Assembly (NCBI RefSeq): GCF_016801865.2
Contig: NC_068938.1
Span: 69,591,025 to 69,655,024 of the forward strand
Source: Culex pipiens pallens
Taxonomy: Eukaryota; Arthropoda; Insecta; Diptera; Culicidae
DNA: 64,000 nucleotides
Reading direction: 5' to 3'
Position numbers and translations under genes: made by a program. Shown here piece after piece: positions 20,640-33,051 of this stretch (position 1 is its first letter; every line of letters begins with the position of its first letter). The notes under the pieces are model-generated. The model did no database searches and was not told where the DNA came from. It saw only the letters and a program-made list of their open reading frames with translations.

Positions 20640-20805
20640 CGAGTTATCGCGATTGTACGAAAAAAAGTTTTGAAAATGTTACTTTTTGCGTTTCTCTTTG
20701 TTTCGTCGTCCGTGTCTGTCGCGGGTGACAATGAACGGCCATGATCAACGACGACCAACATTTTCAAAACTTTTTTTCGTAAAATCGCGATAACTCGGGA
20801 TGTGT
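20640..20805. repeat. Internal inverted repeat of the foldback family
   Basis: CGAGTTATCGCGA...AAAGTTTTGAAAATGTT and its complement surround a ~75 bp centre with GTCGTCCGTGTCTGTCGCGG. The same structure is at 55305-55470 in opposite orientation. Confidence 0.8.
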
Positions 20806-21395
20806 ATAGGCAAAATCCTTATTTTCGATATCAAAATTTTTGTAATTGTTTGCTTCAAAACATGGCAGAACATTGTTACACTATAAAAAGAAACCCTGAT
20901 AAGTTAGAAACAACTCAAAATTTTTAAATGAAAAATTTTGCTCTAAATAAAAAAATTACCCTTCTGGGTCAATGTAGATTCGAAAAGTACATAAAATATC
21001 GCTTAAAATTACATGTTCCAAAAATGTTTACAGTCGAGTAACGGAAAATGGCAGAGTTTTTAAAACTTTTTAAGTGTTTTTCTCGATGAAAAATACGTTT
21101 TTCTGAATTCTGGGTACGCCATCAAATTGGGCGTACAATTTTACATAAAAGCCACTTTGACACCAAATTTCTATCTCATCACCGTTTCAGGCTGCAAATT
21201 ATTGAAAAACACCTCTTTTTTCGCATGTTCAAAAATGAAAGGGGTCGTACCGCCCTCCGTCACGAGATATTAAAAAACGGACCTCAGATTCGTGATCAGG
21301 GACAAAAGTTAATCCTTAAGACAAAGTTTCACGCAAATTGAAGAGGGGTCGGTTCAACTCCTGTGTGAGTTGGCGGAGAATTACCCATTTCGACA

Positions 21396-22963
21396 TTCAA
21401 ATGAAAAAAATGATACTAAATCATAACCACACCGGCCCTATAAAAACAATAAATTAAAGTTAAATTATTTGTTTTTACCGTCACGGAGTACTGAAAAAAA
21501 CTATCAACCCCCTTGAATATTACCTGTGTGGCGCTAAGCAAACAAAGAAACGCGAACTTCGAATCCTTCCGGCGACCGGGGAAAACGCAAAGCAGCAGCA
21601 GCATTCGGAAGAAAAGCTTATGAATTATGGGTCCACCGTTAAGTATACACACACACAGAGCCACCTCTTGGCTTCTCGTACGAATCCTGTATTATTTTCG
21701 GTTTTAGGCCATAAATTTCCACCGAACGCCACTAAATCTTATCCTCGTTACCTCATTGTTATCAGAAAACTATAACGATGAAAGAATTATTGCACGCGCG
21801 CTCTCGCGCAGAGGGAAAAGGCCCCGCCACGTCCTACGTGTGAATTTAATTTCCAATTAACGGGCGAATCCCATCACGACGACGACGACGACGACGACCC
21901 CTACGAGAAACATCTTTTCTTAGGATATCAGAGTTGAGATGGGGAAAAGTGTATCAACTTTCCCTTTTTACTGTATTTTCTTACACGCAGAATCCATGTG
22001 GTGTCAACATGGAAGCTCTGCTCTGAGAAAAAGGTGATAATTTATGTGGGTACAGCCGAACACAGTTTTATTATTTATTACAGGTTAGTCCGACTTTGGG
22101 CTGGGATTTATTCCAGAAAATTTTCTTCCATAAATTATGCATCCAGAGACGAAATCCTCGCTAAACCACTCACGCAGGGTCGATTAGTGTTTGCATTTGG
22201 GACCTCCCTCCCTTGGCAAAAGGGTTGTAATTTAAGACTTTTTTCTCTGGCATAACCATAGCTTTCCCGGATCCGCGTCCGCCCTGAAATGGAATTGTTT
22301 TGACATTTCACCAGTTTTCAAACATTTTCCCATTGGTTCTCAAAGCGTTGTTGTGCGCTCTAAGGAAACCAGCAATCAGGCACAAATCTCCAGAAAGAAT
22401 GGAAATCGCTGCAACCGGGAATTTAATTACATAATTTAGGTTGAAATTTTAGACGCCAATTAGCATTTTACCTTAGTCGAATAAAACGATGATGACGGTG
22501 AATAGCGACCGCGGTCTTCGTCGTCGCCGCCACCACCGTAATTTGGAGGCAGGGAAGTGCATCGAAATTTTAAATTAAATTACATAACATGCCAGACAGA
22601 GGGTAGGGACGCACAATAGGCGACGAGCCGGCAAACCCCAATCCAGTTTACCCCTGAGAGCATGCAGTTATGCTGCGCGATATGTTGTAACGCAATGGCA
22701 ACAATCCACGCCTCACCGGCGATAGCCACGACGACGTGGTTGAAGAAGGAGGGGGATATCGGAACGAGGGGTCTAGAGGATCAAAAATGTAATAAAAATT
22801 TATTAAAACATATAAATTATGAAATCAAAAATTTACAAGGATCCATTGTAAAATATTTAAAATAACATTCAAAAATAAGGTTAAAAGACACTTATTCGAA
22901 TAGATCATCTCAAAGATCAAGGTTCATTTTAATGCGTCTTTGAAAAAAAATCTGTTTGCTAAT
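21396..22963. other. Unassigned sequence with CGA triplet run
   Basis: Moderately GC-rich, especially 21800-22800, with a (CGA)n microsatellite at 21876-21899. Open frames are under 90 codons. No TIRs or tandem repeats. Possibly host non-coding DNA. Confidence 0.4.
21876..21899 (+). repeat. (CGA)n microsatellite
   Basis: About eight uninterrupted ACG/CGA units. Confidence 0.95.
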
Positions 22964-23749
22964 GAGCAGTTCTCTCAGATTTCGGTCATTTGATTGCACC
23001 TTTGCATGGCAATATCTCAGCAACTAAGGGTCGTATCAACAAAGTTCAAAATCGCAAAATACAGAGAATTTTCTCAGCTTTTCAAAAATATTTTTTCAAA
23101 AATGGACAAAAATGTGCACTAATTTTAAATAATGAAAAACTGCGACTGTTTTCAAAAAAGTTACATAAAAATGGCTTTAACTTGAAAACGGTGCACTTTA
23201 TCAAAATTTCACTGAAGTACTTTTTGATTGCAAATTTGATTTTACATCGAAAAATGAAGTTTAAAATTTTTGCGACCGATATTTCGATTTTTTGAAAAAA
23301 TCAGTATTGATTAAAAAATTTATATCTCGGTCAAAGATTTTATGCACAACCTGAAAATTTCTGAAAAGTTGGCATTTGATGTCCTCTAAAACATATAAAA
23401 AAATAGTGTTTCTTTGCAAATCAAGTTTTAGCGACAAAAAGTTAAATAAAAAATCATCAATTTTGTTTACCCTGTATCATTTTTTCAGTGTAGTCCATAT
23501 CCATACCTACAACTTTGCCCAAGACACCAAATCGATCAAAAGATTCCTTCAAAAGATACAGATTTTTGAATTTTCATACATCGTTTTTGTATGGACAGCT
23601 GCCAAATTTGTATGGAAAATTATATGGACAAACTAATGATGCAAAATGGCTTCTTTGGGCATACCGAAGGCACCAACAAAGTTTTAGTTGGATTAAAAAA
23701 TACAAAAATAAAATTCTTAAAAAAAGACCGATTTCGTAGAGAATTGCTC
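22964..23749 (+). mobile_element. 786-bp MITE with GAGCAATTCTCT ends
   Basis: Left GAGCAGTTCTCTCAGATTTC and right GAAATCGGTC-type/GAGAATTGCTC ends are imperfect inverted repeats (~24 bp). TAAT precedes (22960-22963) and follows (23750-23753). Partial copies lie at 43075-43720 (same orientation) and 47549-48300 (reverse). Short open frames are shared among copies only because the DNA is. Confidence 0.75.
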
Positions 23750-23753
23750 TAAT

Positions 23754-24481
23754 CTGTTTTTACAATTACACATTATACGAGGTATTTATATAAATAAATC
23801 TGTAATTTAAGATAATATTGTGTTCATCTTTTCAGATAGAAAGTTAAGGAAACATTAACTTTTTCACAGATGTATTTGCACCTCATTAATTTTTTGAGTT
23901 TTATTATTTTTTAAGCTAACTTCAATTTCTTACATCAATGAAGCAATATTACACCATCAAATTTAGCACCTTCAAAATTTACATATGTATTAACTAAGTG
24001 TATCATAAGTTGAAATGATGCGAAAAAATCATTTATCGATCATAAAAAAATTAAACAGAACACTTCAAATTAAATTTGTTTTTCTTTTATTCATATTGTA
24101 ACATAAAATTTGAGAAACTACTACAAATTTTAAAACATACTTCAATAATAACAATTCAACTATGACCCAAAAAGAGCGCAAAAAATATTGTGATCGGATA
24201 GTTTACAAATGTCCTAAAATTTCCCCTAAATATGTTTGAAGGATAATAAATACAATAGTTTCTGATATTCATTCACTTAAACAAGAAAAAAAAACTTACT
24301 GATTCTAACACATTATCAATTCAAAATCAAATTAAACATGTAAAAACGGTTCAGCCTTTCTAAATGTTTTTTTTTTCTGTATTGAGATATTTTATTGTTT
24401 TTTTTAATTAAATTTGCTTGACAAAAATTAACAAGATTTGTCGAAAACATAATCAGTTTCCCAGAATCCCCTCCTTTAAGA
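23754..24481. other. AT-rich spacer, nothing recognised
   Basis: Strongly AT-rich; no gene, no TIRs, no tandem structure seen. Confidence 0.4.
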
Positions 24482-24483
24482 TA

Positions 24484-25405
24484 GGGTAGAGTAGTCATCA
24501 ATGAGACACGGGGAACAATGATAAAATGGCTATCACAAGTCGTAGTTTCAACCAATCAGGCTCATATTTGGAGGAAAGGTGTGTCTACTGGATACACGTC
24601 TGCCATAAAAGTGGCTTTGGTTATGGACGCTCCCTTGAAAAGTAATTCATAAATGTTTGATTCTGGGGTGTAAAAGTAAATTATGGACAAAAAATACTTT
24701 TTCGCTCGTAGGCTGCCATTTACACCAAAACTAATATTTCTTCAAATTTCTTTCGACGTTCCATAGGGATTAAGTTGGGCTACAATGTCCTTTCATTAGA
24801 TTTGGCCAAAATTTAGAATATACCCAGAATCCAGGGCTGTCTCATTGTTCCCCACTCATTTCAGCCCATGGGTAACAATGAGACACTTTGATTTTTCTTC
24901 AATAAACTTTTCAAAATCGATGGAAATCTTTCAAAACATGAATTAAAAGTGATTTTTGGCATATTTATAGAGTTTAAACTTCATTTAACCAAAAATACAA
25001 AGTTATTTGGTATTAATATATGGATTTTGCAAAATTCTAATACTTTTTAGTGTAACTTTTGTTAATAAAAGTTTCATGTAGGCAAAATTGCTCTAAAATG
25101 TTCAAGGCAAGTCATCTGCAATGGAACAATACAAAAACATGATGTTTTGCTAGAAAAATGTTGATTTTCGTAGAGTGTCTCATTGTTCCCCAGCTGTCTC
25201 ATTGTTCCTGCCAAGTGCGTCTACAATGAGACAGTTGAATAACTCTGGCTGTAGATGTCGGATCGATCTCATATTTTGGTCAATGATAGAACACATTAAA
25301 AAAAGATAATGCAACTAAAAGCTTATTAAAACATGCTGTTGAAAAAATTAGAAAAATCGATGAAAGTTGAAAACCAAAAGTGTCTCATTGATGACTACCC
25401 TACCC
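24484..25405. mobile_element. 922-bp TA-MITE with ATGAGACA ends and internal echoes
   Basis: The ends GGGTAGAGTAGTCATCAATG and, inverted, CATTGATGACTACCCTACCC agree over about 25 bp with one mismatch; TA flanks both. The terminal phrase TCTCATTGTTCCCC and its complement recur inside at about 24838-24851, 24878-24893, 25177-25190, 25196-25207 and 25231-25239. No coding capacity. Confidence 0.85.
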
Positions 25406-25407
25406 TA

Positions 25408-26053
25408 CTTTCAATTCAGTTTTTAACAACAAAATAAACAGAAAATTCAATTTTGGAATTGAGAAGTACCCTAAAGATTTTTTTAAAGTTCCCCGTTTTT
25501 GGAATGAATCCATCTAGTATAAAATAATTCAGAACCTTTCTTACAAAATGATGAAACTCCGACAAATATATTGGTGCAATTAATTTTTCAGAAACAAAAT
25601 GATACCACCCAGTGAGAATTTGACCTAAAGCTTCGAATATTTTTAGGCTAAACCTCGAATACCATTTTTTTTTAATTTCAGAGGTACATTATGGGTCGCA
25701 AGGTATTAAAATTTAATTAAGAAAAACATATTGGATTGACATTATTAGAAAAATATAAAGGGTACTCAGTCTTTAATGTTAGTCTATGATTAACTTAAAA
25801 AAATATGTATCGCTATTGCACTTTGTCGATCTATTATGAGAAGCCAAATAGAACACTTTCACGCGCAGCGTAAAACGCGCAAGCGTAAATGTGCTGGCGT
25901 TTATGCTTCGACTTGACGACTTGTCGATCTTTCGAGCGAGAACGAGCCGGGACTTCGAAATTGATGTTAGTATATGATACTGTATAAATCCAAAAAATTA
26001 ATAGGAAAAAATAGGGTAAAAATAAGACGTATGGCTATATCTCTGGAAATACA
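25408..26053. other. Unassigned spacer
   Basis: AT-rich apart from a GC-rich patch at 25860-25955 with repeated CGCG/GCGTAAA words; no recognised element. Confidence 0.35.
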
Positions 26054-28181
26054 CACGGAGAGACTGTGCCCAGAAATTTTAACAATTAAAATTGTTGATT
26101 TTACTTTCGTAAATTTCACAAAAACGTACTTGTTACGGCCAATTTTCAGTTGAATCAACCAAAAATCAGTAATAATTTAATAACCTGTTTGTTGAAAATG
26201 CTAAAGGCAAAAAGCTAACAGATTTCCCGAACTCGAATGAACGTGATCGACTGTTAGCTTTGGTTTTAGAAAAATCAAGATTTTTTTTGGTTAAATGTAA
26301 ATATCAATTGGTTGATTATTTAAAAGATGAACTTGGGTTTGTTTACGTTTGTCATTTGAAGTCAGGATTCGAACAAGAGCGGTCGATTTGTTGAGTTTGT
26401 GTTATTAATTGTGAAGTGAGAGAATGTGAAAGGTGAAAATCACACTATTTGGCTAATGTTGAAGTGCAAATCGAAGTGAACACTGTTGCAACTGTGGAGG
26501 TGCAATTGGTGAGTAAGTTTGTTGATGATTTCTTTGCAGGTGATAAACTATGAAGAACAAGACGAGGACATTCGTAATGAGGACCTCTGATGCGAGGGGA
26601 CTTCATGACAATGTTTTAAGGAAAGGGAAGGGCAGTGAAAGGAAGAGGCGGGCGAACTCTTGCACGACAATACTTGCACGGGCAAATTTAACAAAAGGTT
26701 GGTTAATCTAAGTAAGTATTGATTTATTTTTACATAACAATTTATCTGTAGTGATTTTAATTAGAAAACTGAATAATCAAAAACCTTCGTGCTTACGATG
26801 GATACAATTTTAATGAACCATTTTTTTTTTTCAGAATCATCAACCATAAAATATATGGAAATGAGTACACATAATATCAAAATAAAAATGAGATGATGGG
26901 AAATGTCTAAAAAATAAAATTTATAAAAGATATACAAAAGAAGATAGAAATATTTTAAAAATGCTGTTAATAGAAGACTGCTAAATAAACTGGTAAGTAA
27001 AACTCAAAATATTGTTTTCAGGAAACGGAGCATTATTGATATTTCTTCTTTCCTCATTATAATTACATTTATTTACGATCCTTTTTTCAGTTTATAGACA
27101 AAATTAAGGATTTTGTATCAAATTACTAATAAATTTTATATGTCTATTTGCAGCAAATGGTTCGTTTTGGTGTAAATTCTGTGTGAAAAATAACTAAACC
27201 TGACGGAAAAAAAAAATGATGGTGACTTATCGGATGATTGCACAGTGATGGTAAGTGAATACAACACTTAATTTTATACAACATAATAACTTACTTGGTG
27301 AAATATCTTCAAGGAATTCACGAGAAATTAAACATCTTTTATAAATATGTTTAACAAAATTTGTAATATATTTTATTATTATTTTTTTAGATTTATGCAA
27401 CGTATTTTTTTCAAACTTTAATCAAACTTTACATGTTTTATAATAACAGATAATAAAAAGTTTTGTTTTGATGCTTTTTAACAGTAATTTAATAACTTCA
27501 TGCAAAAAAAAACAAATTAGTACAAAAAGTTAAAATTTTAGGCAGAATAAATGCGAATATAAAAACACCCAGCATTAATTTGTGAGGCATTATTATAAAA
27601 TTTACTGCAAATTCAATAAAAATATTGCTAACAATAGCTAATTATTGACTACATGCACGAATGTTTTTCTGTATTTAAGTAAGACATTAGTTAAAATTAT
27701 AGCTAGAAATTCAGCCCGGCCTGTATCGTTAGATAATTAAAGAAAATATATATAGACACTAACATAAATTATGTTTAATTAAGAAATGTTTTGTTATAAT
27801 TCACTAATAATTTGCAGCATGCAAAAATATTTCAGTTAATAAAACGAAAAAAAATTGTTGAAAAATAGTTGAAAAGTATGGCCCAGCCTGTTTTTTACAG
27901 AATATTCCACAATATTTCAGCTTAAAACAAAAAAAAATTAGTTAATTTTCTGAAAAAAATATTCTAGCAGTCGACTGCTAGAATTTTTTTCGGCCATTTA
28001 ACCAACGAAAATGGCAATTCCAACTATTTTTTTAGTTAATTTTAGTTACTGGTGGTCAGCAATTTTGGGTTAACAAAGTCAACAATCGATTGTTGAAAAA
28101 AAGCTGTGTAAAAAATTAACCCATACTTTTAGTTAAATTAACCAAGATTTTCTTAGATTTGCCCTGGCCGGTCTCTCCGTG
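26054..28181 (+). mobile_element. 2.1-kb TIR element, copy 2 (both ends)
   Basis: CACGGAGAGAC at 26054 and GTCTCTCCGTG at 28171-28181 are perfect 11-bp TIRs with weaker similarity beyond. From 26392 it parallels the element at 2926-4649. The exon-like segments seen there are present but segment 2 is disrupted. It has no transposase frame, so it is non-autonomous. Target duplication is not obvious. Confidence 0.8.
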
Positions 28182-28369
28182 CATTTTGGAAAAGCTTCAA
28201 ATTTTGGGCCCAAGCAGATAATGGCGCATGTTTTCGAATGGCTTTTTTGTTTGAAACTGAATTCATGTAATTTGATAGTGTTATCTGTAAAATAGTCCAA
28301 AAAATACCTCAAAAAATGGCTTTGACCACATTTATTGGTCGAAAACCGTGAATCGAAAAATAAAGTGTT
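28182..28369. other. Short spacer between TIR element and SINE
   Basis: No recognised element; ends in the left copy of the SINE target duplication. Confidence 0.4.
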
Positions 28370-28381
28370 CGTCTCCGACCC

Positions 28382-28783
28382 AAAAAAACCAAACCATCCA
28401 CATTAACGACCCCCGGGTCTTTTGTGGTCTCTATTGCAAGTTTCTGCTCGAACCTAGGAGTCCGAAGGCTTGAATGGGGAGAGCACCAAAACCTCTTTCT
28501 ACTCCAAGGAACCTTCCATCCCAGTGTTTGAACTGACGACCTTTGGATTGCGAGTCCAACCGCCGCCAGCGATTCCACCTGAGTAGGCTTGGTTTGGTGT
28601 GTTGTTTGTACTTATGGCATGGAGACGACTCCTACACCTGGAATGACTTAACGGCCTAACAACCAAGGCCGGGACCTACATTTTACTTCCTCATCCGATG
28701 GAAGGTTGGAGCAAATGGGAATCGAACCCAGAATCATCTGCTTACAAAGCGAACAGCGTAACCATTCGGCCACGCACTGCCAC
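28382..28783 (-). mobile_element. Dimeric tRNA-derived SINE with 13-bp target duplication
   Basis: On the minus strand the first unit has box A GTGGCCGAATGGTTACG and box B GGGTTCGATTCCCA; the second unit (28500-28580) has GTCAGTTCAAACACTGGG. The tail carries GACCCGGGGGTCGTTAA, shared with the SINE at 39994. TCGTCTCCGACCC is present at 28369-28381 and 28784-28796. Confidence 0.9.
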
Positions 28784-28877
28784 TCGTCTCCGACCCCATG
28801 GCTACAAATCTGAAATATAAAAATTGTGGGTTTTACGACACAAATTTTTAAGAGCGGATACAGGCATCGCTCAAGTA

Positions 28878-29102
28878 GGGGAAATATACCCATTTTTATC
28901 ACACTAAGCCGCTCGACCAATTCTCATCACTTTTGCTGTTTTCCGCTATTAAATCAACATCAATGGAGAGTTGCTTGCTCACTTTTATTTGAGCTATTTG
29001 TTACTTTGGATCAGTCAAAAACACTTTATGAAAGCTGCAATTCATGATCAAAGTGCTGATAGGCCGATAATAGAAATAGGCTGAGAAAGGGTATAGTTCC
29101 CC
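28878..29102 (+). mobile_element. TA-MITE, copy 2 (225 bp)
   Basis: Same family as 19863-20101; ends GGGGAAATATACCC / GGGTATAGTTCCCC flanked by TA. It lacks a short internal segment (after AAATCAACAT) relative to copies 1 and 3. Confidence 0.85.
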
Positions 29103-29104
29103 TA

Positions 29105-29597
29105 TTTCAAAACCACTTAAACCTTCAATTTAGTAATAGGATTTTTTTTCTGGGACGACTCCTCGCCGCGCACGATTTTTTTAAGATTTCTGAGAAAAGT
29201 GTTTTTCTAAAAGCAAACCTTAAACCTTTCTTTTGTAAGAAAGGCAAAAAATGCAACTTTGTTTTGTAATCATAGGAACTTTCATGATTGGACCTCTGAT
29301 TGCAGAGATACAGCTAACATTTGAGAACGAAACAGAAAACAAGAGTTTTTTTCTTCAATTTCATGACCAAGAACATTTTATATGTGAATATTTTTATCCA
29401 AAACATGCAATAGGAAAGGCATTTACAAAGGTAACGGTAAATAAAAAACTTGAAAGCGTTAAATAAAATCATCAAAATATTTATAAAAAATAATAATTTC
29501 AAGCAAGCTTGAGACAAGCCTTGATGATTTTATCTTTTGTTTCATTTAAAATTGCAGTCTATTTAATTTCAATTTTCAATCAATGGTAACATCTGTG
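29105..29597. other. AT-rich spacer
   Basis: A 71-codon frame on plus (29251-29466) is not recognisable. No other structure. Confidence 0.35.
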
Positions 29598-29768
29598 TAA
29601 TTCTCCGCCTACTCACATAGCAGTAACCCCGACCCCTCTTCGATTTGAGATATACTTCGTCCTAAATGGTAATTTTTATTCCAGATCAAAAATCCGAGCT
29701 ACATTTCACGTGAATCGAAGTGGGGTCGGGGCAATTTTTTCCGATTTCGTTTGAGTTGGCGAAGACCT
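29598..29768. mobile_element. Miniature palindromic copy of GGAGAATTACCC family
   Basis: Left TTCTCCGCCTACTCACATAG...CCCCGACCCCTCTTCG and right CGAAGTGGGGTCGGGGC...GAGTTGGCGAAG form a ~171 bp foldback using only the outermost arm of the family seen full length at 54695-57345. Confidence 0.65.
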
Positions 29769-30893
29769 ATCTACAATGCTGAATTATTAAAAACAAATAA
29801 GTTGAACCAATTAGACTAACATGGTACTACACATAATAATTAAAATTTGGTTTTTGAACAATTTGCTTAACAAATTTGTTCAAATGAATTAAACAGAAAA
29901 ATAATAAATTGAATTATTAAATAATTTGAACCTAACAAAAATAAATCTGAACATCTGATGACAATCGCCCTACCCCTCGTAACACTCGTTCTTGTACGAA
30001 CACCTAGATCAGCAACCTTCTCCTCGAAACAAACAAAAAAATTCCATCCGGACTCGCAACCGGTTCCCTTCGAAGAACCCGTCCCCCCGCACTTTCGGCG
30101 GTATCGTCGCCACCTCTGGTTCAAGACGACCAATTTGAACTCCAGCTCTGTTCTCCTGGGGTCTTCCACGAGCTTCCAGTTCGCGGTTTCCACAGCCAGG
30201 ATCCGCGCACGATACACGATACGATGCATGTCTGCTCGAATCCAGTTTCCAGAAGGGGTTCAACGCAAAAAAAAGGACGAAGCAAAAAAAAACCCTCCCT
30301 TGTTAAGGGATCGAAGAAAGGATATTCACACGAAACTCGTCGAGGCGTCTTTCGTCGTTCGCGAGGCAAATGCATCTCGTCGCGGCCGGGTAATACGAGA
30401 TGCACACGCGGAGGAGAGGATCCCGTCAAACTGCGGAACGAGTTGCACAGCGTAATGGGTTTGAGACGCTTGAATTAAGGACGAGCTGGTGCGCGAACAA
30501 CTGACCAAGGGTGTATGGGAGAAAACCGGCCATTCGGGTTGAATTTCACAAACTGCAGCACTCCGTCTGAGTGAGATTACGTGAAAATGATAGGACAATT
30601 TCCACGAATATAATTTTAATAGTTTTTTTTTTTTTTTTTGCTGGGATTGGAACCAGTTCAACCTGCTCGACTTGTTGGTGCATTACTGCACGGATGAAAT
30701 ATACGATTTTAATCAGAATGCAAGTATTTAGGATGTTGGAAGCAGAGCCGGATACTACACTTTCGACTTATTTAATCTACTTATTTAAGCAAAAATGGAT
30801 TCGATGATAGATCTGGACAAAATTCACACATCAATGTTATTTTTAGATTGTCACATTTCACTTATTTAACCAAAGATTACCAAAGGTTACCAC
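29769..30893. other. GC-rich patch open in several frames; unresolved
   Basis: From about 29940 to 30480 frames are open on both strands (165 codons on plus at 29958-30455, 120 and 102 on minus). Their products are arginine- and serine-rich with no motif I recognise, as expected when GC-rich DNA lacks stop codons. A T-run sits at 30618-30638. It may be an untranslated exon or promoter region, but nothing decides this. Confidence 0.3.
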
Positions 30894-32312
30894 TAGGGTT
30901 AGTGAAATTTCACGATTTCGCGGACAGCGTGAAATCCGCGAAATTTTGCTTTTTCCGCGAAATCCCGTGAAATTTTATGTTTGTGAAGATTTGTAACGCT
31001 ATTTCTTAAAATAATTTTTCAAACTCAAAAAGGAATGAAAATAATATTATGAATTACTGTAAAATTAAGCAAATGAAAACCCTGGTTCAATTACTAATAC
31101 AGGGTTAGTGATTTCTGACGATTTCGTTGACAGCGTGAAATTCGTGAAATTTATCAATTTCCTCAAATATTTTTTTTTAAATAACAACATAATAAATATA
31201 TCATCCATAAAGACTGATTAAGTAAATTTTATTAGTTTTCAATTGAAAAGCATGATATGTACCATTTGAAGAATTGTTCAGTTCCTTTTAGAATCTGACT
31301 AAATTTAGTAATATCTTCATTCGCTGCAATACAAATTTTACTGCTATTTTATTTGAAACAAAAAAAATTAAATACATAAAAACGAAGAGTATTTCTTTAA
31401 AACTTTTTAAAACATTTCAGTTTTTTTCCTGTTGAGTCCTATTTAATTTTAACGATATTTGCTTATTTGGGTGGATGATTCCCGTGAAAGTTAAAAAAAT
31501 ACTACTTTTTATGTTTTCTGTTCTCATTTTCAATAAAATTTTTGACTTCGTTACATTATTTTTGCCTTTTGATTTTAAGTTTTTGATAAGTGAGATGAAA
31601 ATTTAAAAAAAATATTTTTCATGTGCTAAACTGCCGTTCTACGCATAATTGTCCCATGCCATTTTTGGACGATTCTGACTTTTTTTCATTTTTAAGCTTA
31701 ATTTTACGAATATTTTCAGAAAAACACATAAAATCTAATACTTTGTTCAGAAAATCATTGAAAACAACACCAAGTCTGTTTATCCCATCGTTGAACTTCT
31801 ACGCATATGTGTCCCACCAAGTATTTTCTATCGCGAAATCATGAGTTTTAAGAAGCATTTCATCTTGTGTACCTGTTTAGCTGTAAGAGGATTACAAATA
31901 AGGGTGATAAAATGCTAACCGAGGTGAATAGGGACATATAGGGCGAATAGGGACCCACGGGACAATTTTGCGTAGAAACACAGAAAATTATTATATGTTC
32001 AGTAAATGAGAATACGCATGCCTTAAATTTTGTTTCAAAAAATATATAGAGCTTACCCATAAAACAAGTTGAAACTTTTTTGAAAATTTGGAGGATTTTT
32101 TTGTCACGTTCATATTTAGTGTAGTTTTTTTTAGTTTATCGAAGAATAAAATATATAAAAGCATAAAAAGTAGTTTTAGTGATTTAAACATAAGATTTTC
32201 AGAGTTATTTTAACTTTTTTCACGTTCCGCGAAATTTGCGTGAAATTTGGTTTTTAAAATTGAGGTCCCCGTGAAATTTGCAATTTTCGAGCGTGAAAAT
32301 TCACTAAGCCTA
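30894..32312. mobile_element. hAT-type non-autonomous element, 8-bp target duplication
   Basis: TIRs TAGGGTTAGTGAAATTTCAC and, inverted, GTGAAAATTCACTAAGCCTA; GTTACCAC occurs exactly at 30886-30893 and 32313-32320. An 8-bp duplication is diagnostic for the hAT superfamily. A second TIR-like phrase AGGGTTAGTGATTTCTGACG lies inside at about 31103. No transposase frame. Confidence 0.85.
31637..31978. mobile_element. Small MITE nested in the hAT element
   Basis: TTCTACGCATAATTGTCCCA at the left and, inverted, GGGACAATTTTGCGTAGAA at the right. A further partial copy of the motif, TTCTACGCATATGTGTCCCA, lies inside near 31797. Target duplication is unclear. Confidence 0.6.
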
Positions 32313-32320
32313 GTTACCAC

Positions 32321-32691
32321 ATATTTGAATTTTATAAATATTTATAGAAGAACTTTGTCCTTTAGATCAGTATAATTATTATCCTAAGTAGATCTAGATA
32401 GATCTCAAGATAATTTTCATCGAATTTACCCAGAGCTGGTTTCAAATATAACGTCATTTTGGCATCGTTGGTTCGTCTATATAAGTCCCAATACAATTTT
32501 GGCAACCGTCCATACAAAAAGCTTTTAAAATATAATACCGGAGGGATAGTACCATTTCAATAAATATGCAATTATCCCAAATCCTGTTATTAAACTTTCT
32601 TATGAAATCGATCCATGAATAATAGTTTGATACCAAGTCATGTTATCATAACAAAGTTTGTTAATAAATCTTCTTGTCCCGTCGATTTAGT
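32321..32691. other. AT-rich spacer
   Basis: Near 32640-32660 TTATCATAACAAAGTTTGTTA resembles the interior of the next element, so part may belong to a related copy. Confidence 0.35.
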
Positions 32692-33051
32692 ACCCGGGCA
32701 GACGGTAATAACAAAATTAATAATATTTCAATAACAAATCCTGTTAAAATAACAAAAAGTGTTATTATTTTATCCTGAAGTTCAACTTCAAGAAGAAAAA
32801 ATAATAACAGTTTCTGATAAAATAACAAAATTTGGTATTGAAGTGATATTATATTGAAAATGTTTAATAACACGCCAATAAGAGGAAATGTTATACATTT
32901 CAAAAACTCTCCTAATAACAAAATTTGTTATTCGTTCGGTATACTGACTTAGAAATAAAATTACCATACATCGCACAAATGGAAAAGTTTCTAAGTGTCC
33001 ATAACACAATCTGTTATTATTTTTTCTTTTGTTAAATATGTTTAAATCTTT

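Larger units (their letters stand above)
19556..21395 (+). mobile_element. Foldback-type family (GGAGAATTACCC ends), copy 1, interrupted
   Basis: Segments 19590-19700 and 20615-21395 match, in order, parts of the element at 54695-57345: TTCTACAAAGTTGTAGAACAG, the internal inverted repeat, GACCCAGAAGG-like text, the ACCGCCCTCCGTCACGAGAT block and the end GTTGGCGGAGAATTACCCAT. A second element (19713-20577) separates the two parts. The left terminal arm is missing. Confidence 0.65.
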
